A stretch of 25,840 nucleotides of DNA. Origin: Clostridia bacterium. Lineage in GTDB: Bacteria; Bacillota; Clostridia; CAKSNL01; HGM11501. A model generated the notes under the pieces. That model ran no database searches, was not told where the DNA came from, and saw only the letters and a program-made list of their open reading frames with translations. The translations under genes were made by a program, and so were the position numbers. Shown here piece after piece: positions 22,287 through 25,840 of the stretch; position 1 is the first letter of the stretch, and every line of letters begins with the position of its first letter. The stretch spans positions 1-25,840 of the forward strand of contig CAAFWO010000023.1 in the NCBI GenBank assembly GCA_900766735.1, read 5' to 3'.

Positions 22287-23631
22287 TATCATGAAAAACA
22301 AGCACACACAGTCAAGAGCAGGGCTTGCATTCATCCTCTCTTACTGTAAGTGCGACAGCAAAACAATACACGAAGGCAAAAAACTTGTGTCGGGTGTCAA
22401 CTGTGTTCCCGAATCCACTTACCACGAATTCATGAATACGAAAATGCAATACGGAAAGACGGACGGCAGAATGTTCTATCATTTCACCCAATCCTTCCAC
22501 CCCGACGAAAAGCTGACACCCGAAACTGCTCATGAGATTGCGCTGAAATTTGCACAGCAGATGTTCCCCGGCTTCGAGGTTCTCATTGCCACCCATACCG
22601 ATAAGGCACACATCCATTCACACTTTGTTGTCAACAGCGTGAGCTGCGAAAACGGATATAAATATCATTCGGACAACGAAAATATTGGGCGCCTGCGAGA
22701 TGCCTCGGACAAGCTGTGTATGGAATACGGTCTGTCGGTGGTCACTCCGAAGGATAGATCTCAAAAGGTCAAGCAGATGTCCGCAAGGGAATATCACTCT
22801 GCCGAGCGCGGTGAAAGCTGGAAGATGCAACTTGTGGTTACGATTGAGGACGCTATGGCTATCGCAAGATCGAGAGAACACTTTATACGCTTAATGGAAG
22901 CCGAGGGCTATGAGGTGAAGTGGACTCGTGACAGAAAGAGCATCACCTACACGACACCCGACGGAAAACGGTGCAGGGATAACAAACTGTACGAAGAAAA
23001 ATTTTTGAAGGAGAATATGGAATATGAGTTCAGAATACGGCGAGAAATCGAGAGAGGATTTGAAGGGTACGGCGAGAGCGCAGATCAAGAAAGCGGAAAC
23101 CTCCGCCCCCTGTACGGCGATCATGGACGTGAACTGGAAGGCGTTGATTGCGGCGATGAATACGCAGGTAGATATGCTTTCGGAGATACAGGATTCGCTG
23201 ACCAAGCTGACAACGAAAGAGGAACTCACCTCGTATATGGATCAGCAGATCGGGATACTGACCGAGTACGCCGAGAGCAGTCGGGAGCTGACCGAGCAGT
23301 TCACGGAGATGATGGAACAGATGGTGACAGCATATACCGAACGGATGAGTACGGCAACCGAGAATTTATCCTCACAGGTTGGGAAAGCGAGCGAGCAGTT
23401 CTCACAGAGTCTCTCTTCGGAACAGGAAACGGTGAGAGCATTTACGAAACGGAGTATATGGATCTCGCTGATCCCGACGGCGGCGCTGATCATCTGGGAA
23501 CTAATACGGCATATCTTTTTGCTGACCTAACGAATATCATCGACGAGGATGCTCCCGTGGAGGATTGCACTACAATGCATCAGCCACGCAGACAAAAGAA
23601 GAATACCGGCCCCGTGATGGGCGGTATGTAA
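22273..23631 (+). CDS. MOBP-type relaxase
   Basis: 452 residues. It nicks oriT and pilots single-stranded DNA during mobilization. The three-histidine metal site is HTDKAHIHSHFVVN (His108, His113, His115, His117, Asn121). Tyr24 in SYCKCDSKT is the likely nicking tyrosine, by analogy with YIxNxxKT. The first 250 residues look normal. From about residue 252 the protein turns into a Gly/Asp/Arg-rich stretch with no clear fold, because the same DNA encodes another protein in a second frame. The last 35 residues are past that overlap. It overlaps mobC at its start. Confidence 0.9.
   Translation: MATVNIMKNKHTQSRAGLAFILSYCKCDSKTIHEGKKLVSGVNCVPESTYHEFMNTKMQYGKTDGRMFYHFTQSFHPDEKLTPETAHEIALKFAQQMFPGFEVLIATHTDKAHIHSHFVVNSVSCENGYKYHSDNENIGRLRDASDKLCMEYGLSVVTPKDRSQKVKQMSAREYHSAERGESWKMQLVVTIEDAMAIARSREHFIRLMEAEGYEVKWTRDRKSITYTTPDGKRCRDNKLYEEKFLKENMEYEFRIRREIERGFEGYGESADQESGNLRPLYGDHGRELEGVDCGDEYAGRYAFGDTGFADQADNERGTHLVYGSADRDTDRVRREQSGADRAVHGDDGTDGDSIYRTDEYGNREFILTGWESERAVLTESLFGTGNGESIYETEYMDLADPDGGADHLGTNTAYLFADLTNIIDEDAPVEDCTTMHQPRRQKKNTGPVMGGM
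23024..23530 (+). CDS. coiled-coil membrane-anchored protein nested in the relaxase gene (MobB-like)
   Basis: 168 residues, wholly inside the relaxase gene in the +1 frame. GAAGGAG at 23007-23013 is well spaced from ATG 23024. The product is a heptad-type coiled coil from about 38 to 138 (VDMLSEIQDSLTKL, QFTEMMEQMVTAYTERM and related), then a basic turn and a C-terminal membrane segment (about 144-166, ISLIPTAALIIWELI). This looks far more protein-like than the relaxase frame in the same stretch. Nested mobB-type genes are known in relaxase genes of ColE1 and RSF1010, and a membrane-bound MobB helps relaxase interact with the transfer channel. A homologous role here is inference. Confidence 0.75.
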   Translation: MSSEYGEKSREDLKGTARAQIKKAETSAPCTAIMDVNWKALIAAMNTQVDMLSEIQDSLTKLTTKEELTSYMDQQIGILTEYAESSRELTEQFTEMMEQMVTAYTERMSTATENLSSQVGKASEQFSQSLSSEQETVRAFTKRSIWISLIPTAALIIWELIRHIFLLT

Positions 23632-23671
23632 AACAATAATGCAACAGCCGATAGCGGCGGAAAGGAGTTCA

Positions 23672-23953
23672 ATGAACGAATACAAAGAATATCTTGAAAC
23701 AGGAATGCTCGGCAGCTACAGGCCGGAGAATGCCGTGGTTAAAAAATTCGACAGCGGCGCGGCGCTCACTCTCTTCCGTGATACGGTCTGCACACACGAA
23801 GGAAATGTCCGCGTCCGGGAGCGTGAAATGCTGGTAAAGGGAAAGCGGTTTATTATCTCCTCCGTATTCCCCTCTGACTCCAAAGCCACAGCTACGGACA
23901 AAATGCTGTCTCTCATAGACGAAGATCTCGGAATGGATGCAAAAAGTTTCTGA
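23672..23953 (+). CDS. TnpW-like transposon-encoded protein
   Basis: 93 residues. The pattern VKGKRFIISSVFPSDSKATA and DKMLSLIDEDL matches the TnpW family of small proteins next to large serine recombinases of Tn4451-like and related elements; their role is not well established. The open frame begins at 23639, but AAAGGAG at 23661-23667 is well spaced from ATG 23672. It lies between the relaxase and the recombinase, and its stop codon is inside a palindrome. Confidence 0.7.
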   Translation: MNEYKEYLETGMLGSYRPENAVVKKFDSGAALTLFRDTVCTHEGNVRVREREMLVKGKRFIISSVFPSDSKATATDKMLSLIDEDLGMDAKSF

Positions 23954-23960
23954 AACTTTT
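23942..23960. promoter_or_regulatory. palindrome overlapping the TnpW stop
   Basis: AAAAGTTTC-T-GAAACTTTT is a perfect 9-bp inverted repeat around one base that covers the TnpW stop codon. It may be a weak terminator or an operator for the recombinase gene downstream. Confidence 0.5.
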
Positions 23961-23979
23961 CGGTTTCGGATAGACTTTC

Positions 23980-24022
23980 GGCAGGCGATACGATATACTG
24001 TGTGATACCGTATCGGCTTGCC
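23980..24022. promoter_or_regulatory. long inverted repeat upstream of the recombinase gene
   Basis: GGCAGGCGATACGATAT and ATACCGTATCGGCTTGCC form an inverted repeat of about 17 pairs with few mismatches, ending 23 bp before the recombinase ATG. AAGGAGG lies just after it. It could be a binding site or an RNA hairpin controlling recombinase expression. Confidence 0.55.
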
Positions 24023-24045
24023 CTGCATAAAAGGAGGATGCAAAA

Positions 24046-25734
24046 ATGACAAGCCAAAAATATACGATACTATACGGCAGATTAAGTCAGGACGACGGAA
24101 AGACCGTCGAATCCAACAGCGTTACCAATCAGAGGCTCATGCTTGAAAAGTATGCCCTTGACAACGGGTTTGAAAATGTCCTGTTCCTGGCGGACGACGG
24201 CTATACGGGAACAAACTTCGAGCGCCCCTCATGGAAACAGGTCGAGGAAATGATCAAGCGCGGCGAGGTGGAGACGCTCATCGTCAAGGATCTCAGCCGC
24301 CTCGGCAGAGAGTATCTGCAGGTGGGCTATTACCTTGAGCTGTTCTTTCCGAACATGGGCGTGCGGTTCATAGCGGTCAACGACGGCGTGGACTCGCTGG
24401 TGGAAGGCAGTAATGATTTCAGCCCGATACGAAATTGGGCAAACGAGCTTCACGCAAAGGATTCCAGCAAGAAGGTTCGTGCGGTGAAGAAGCTGCAGGC
24501 AGAACGGGGAGAGCGGCTTGGCGGACGGCCTCCCTACGGCTACAAAAAAGCGAACAGAGAGAGCAAGAAACTCGTCCCCGACGACGAAGCTGCGGCGGTG
24601 GTACAAAAGATATTCTCTCTGTGCGCCTCCGGCAAAGGCCCCAATCAGATCGCCCGGATTCTTCGAGAGGAAAAGGTGCTGACGCCAAGCAATTATTATT
24701 ACCGAAATCACGAAAAGAGCCATGCCAAGCTGGATCTCACCCGCCCCTATGCGTGGAGCAGCAGCACCGTCACGGGAATCCTTGACAACAAGGTCTATCT
24801 CGGGCACACCGTAGGCCTGCGCACCACAACGATATCCTACAAGAACAAAACGACGGTGCACCGCCCCGAAAGCGAATGCGCCGTTGTAGAGAACACGCAC
24901 CCTGCGCTGATCTGGAAAGAGCAATGGGATATCGTGCAGGAGGTGCGCACGCACAAAAAACGCACGCCGAAGCACATGGACGAGCCGAATCTCTTTTCGG
25001 GACTTGCCTACTGTGCCGACTGCAAACGGTCGATGGTGCTGCACCGGGCAAGCAGTATGAAAAAGTCCGACTACAATTTCAAGTGCTACACCTACGGCAA
25101 GCGCGGCAGGAGCGAATGCACGCCCCACCACATCCGGGAGGAGGAGCTGTACGCCGTCGTACTGGACGATCTGCGGCGGGTGACACACTTCGCCCGCCAA
25201 AAGGAGCGGAAGTTTGCGGAGTACATCAACCGCAAAAACACGGCGCAGCTTCGGCAGGAGATCAACATGCTGCAAAAGGAGCTTGACACCATGCGCAGGC
25301 GCAGGAACGAGCTGACCGCCCTGTTCAAGCGGCTGTACGAGGACAATGTGCTCGGCCGCGTAACCAACGAGCAGTTCCGTCTTCTCTCTGCCGACTACAA
25401 CGCCGAGCAGAGGGAGTTGGACGAGGCGATCCCGCAGAAGGAAGAACGGCTGGAAAAGCTGAAGGCGTCGGCCGCCAATGTGGAGGCGTTCGTCGAGAAG
25501 GCAAAACGGTACAGGACCATTGACGAGCTGACGCCTCAGATCGTGCGCCTGTTCATATCCCGGATCGAGGTCGGAGAACGTGCCGTGAAGCACTCGCGGC
25601 ACTCGGCTCAGAAAATCCGTATCATTTACCGTGACATCGGTGAATGGGATTACGATGATGCGGTCGAAGCCGAACAGCAACAGCCACAGGTCGTAGCAGT
25701 AACGGTTGCACAGCCGGAACTGCTCCCTGCATAA
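24046..25734 (+). CDS. large serine recombinase
   Basis: 562 residues. The N-terminal resolvase domain has YGRLSQDD with the nucleophile Ser14, and VKDLSRLGRE with the catalytic arginines. The recombinase domain follows (GGRPPYGYKK, and the NQIARILREE helix-turn-helix). A zinc ribbon has Cys323/Cys326 and Cys347/Cys358. A coiled coil at about 395-480 and a C-terminal tail complete the layout of TnpX-type integrases. These excise and insert elements, usually at sites with a central GA dinucleotide. AAGGAGG precedes the ATG. It should be the recombinase that moves the element in this window. Confidence 0.94.
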   Translation: MTSQKYTILYGRLSQDDGKTVESNSVTNQRLMLEKYALDNGFENVLFLADDGYTGTNFERPSWKQVEEMIKRGEVETLIVKDLSRLGREYLQVGYYLELFFPNMGVRFIAVNDGVDSLVEGSNDFSPIRNWANELHAKDSSKKVRAVKKLQAERGERLGGRPPYGYKKANRESKKLVPDDEAAAVVQKIFSLCASGKGPNQIARILREEKVLTPSNYYYRNHEKSHAKLDLTRPYAWSSSTVTGILDNKVYLGHTVGLRTTTISYKNKTTVHRPESECAVVENTHPALIWKEQWDIVQEVRTHKKRTPKHMDEPNLFSGLAYCADCKRSMVLHRASSMKKSDYNFKCYTYGKRGRSECTPHHIREEELYAVVLDDLRRVTHFARQKERKFAEYINRKNTAQLRQEINMLQKELDTMRRRRNELTALFKRLYEDNVLGRVTNEQFRLLSADYNAEQRELDEAIPQKEERLEKLKASAANVEAFVEKAKRYRTIDELTPQIVRLFISRIEVGERAVKHSRHSAQKIRIIYRDIGEWDYDDAVEAEQQQPQVVAVTVAQPELLPA

Positions 25735-25764
25735 GCACCGCACAAAGCGGGATAAACGCAGTAA

Positions 25765-25790
25765 AGGCGGATGACAAACGCCATCCGCCT
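25765..25790. terminator. hairpin downstream of the recombinase gene
   Basis: AGGCGGATG and CATCCGCCT form a 9-bp stem with an 8-base loop, about 30 bp past the recombinase stop. It probably ends its transcription, though the T run is short. Confidence 0.6.
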
Positions 25791-25808
25791 CTGCTGCACC
25801 TACATACT

Positions 25809-25828
25809 GTCAGAAAATGTCCCTATGA
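25809..25828. other. candidate right end of the mobile element
   Basis: The reverse complement of 25809-25823 (GGGACATTTTCTGAC) matches 11683-11697 at 11 of 15 positions. A GA dinucleotide follows at 25827-25828. No tool check was possible, so this is a tentative end sequence. Confidence 0.3.
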
Positions 25829-25840
25829 ACACTAACAGAA

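Noticed and set aside
24229..25743. 504-codon minus-strand open frame opposite the serine recombinase
   Set aside because: It is the antisense shadow of a clear recombinase gene with high GC at third positions; no ribosome binding site or motif supports it.

Overview
The window looks like a chromosome segment of a gut-type Clostridia member (Bacillota). Supporting signs are sigma-70 promoters with 17-bp spacers, strong AGGAGG ribosome binding sites, an Oscillospirales-like style of gene content, and a CTCCCTCC-type dispersed repeat common in gut Clostridia. The exact lineage cannot be fixed from this sequence. No rRNA, tRNA or CRISPR array was seen.

The left part (1-11595) is ordinary core genome. 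A minus-strand operon reads Lrp/AsnC regulator, class I aminotransferase, pyrG. Next come galE and tyrS on the minus strand, each with its own promoter. A plus-strand pair of small membrane proteins with SHOCT-like tails (6060-7099) has a perfect consensus promoter. At 7124-10092 a DeoR-family repressor faces a two-gene operon encoding a NagD/AraL-type HAD phosphatase and a glycerol-1-phosphate dehydrogenase (AraM type). Copies of one motif, TTTGAACATTTG, sit in the shared intergenic region and overlap the operon promoter. A small lipoprotein gene and prfA close the core part.

The middle part (11596-18911) is accessory and partly decayed. It contains a hybrid wreck in which a truncated alpha/beta hydrolase is joined head-on to a truncated radical SAM gene, and an XRE regulator with membrane segments. 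A five-gene operon follows, with overlapping or closely spaced genes: ECF sigma factor, membrane partner, Ig-like lipoprotein, a KPVIYLYP-domain protein and a small membrane protein. After it lies a truncated second ECF sigma gene that runs into a hairpin-plus-promoter module, and that module is also found upstream of the intact sigma gene.

The right part (18912-25840) is a mobilizable element without visible conjugation-pore genes. It has a DUF1653-like/HTH protein, about 500 bp of iteron-like repeats with four TGACA-N6-TGTCA palindromes, a RepA-like ATPase, a hairpin-rich candidate oriT, mobC, a MOBP-type relaxase, a TnpW-like protein and a large serine recombinase. The relaxase gene contains, in another frame, a complete second gene for a coiled-coil protein with a C-terminal membrane anchor. 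This recalls MobB-type proteins nested in relaxase genes of ColE1 and RSF1010. The window ends about 100 bp past the recombinase, near what may be the right end of the element.
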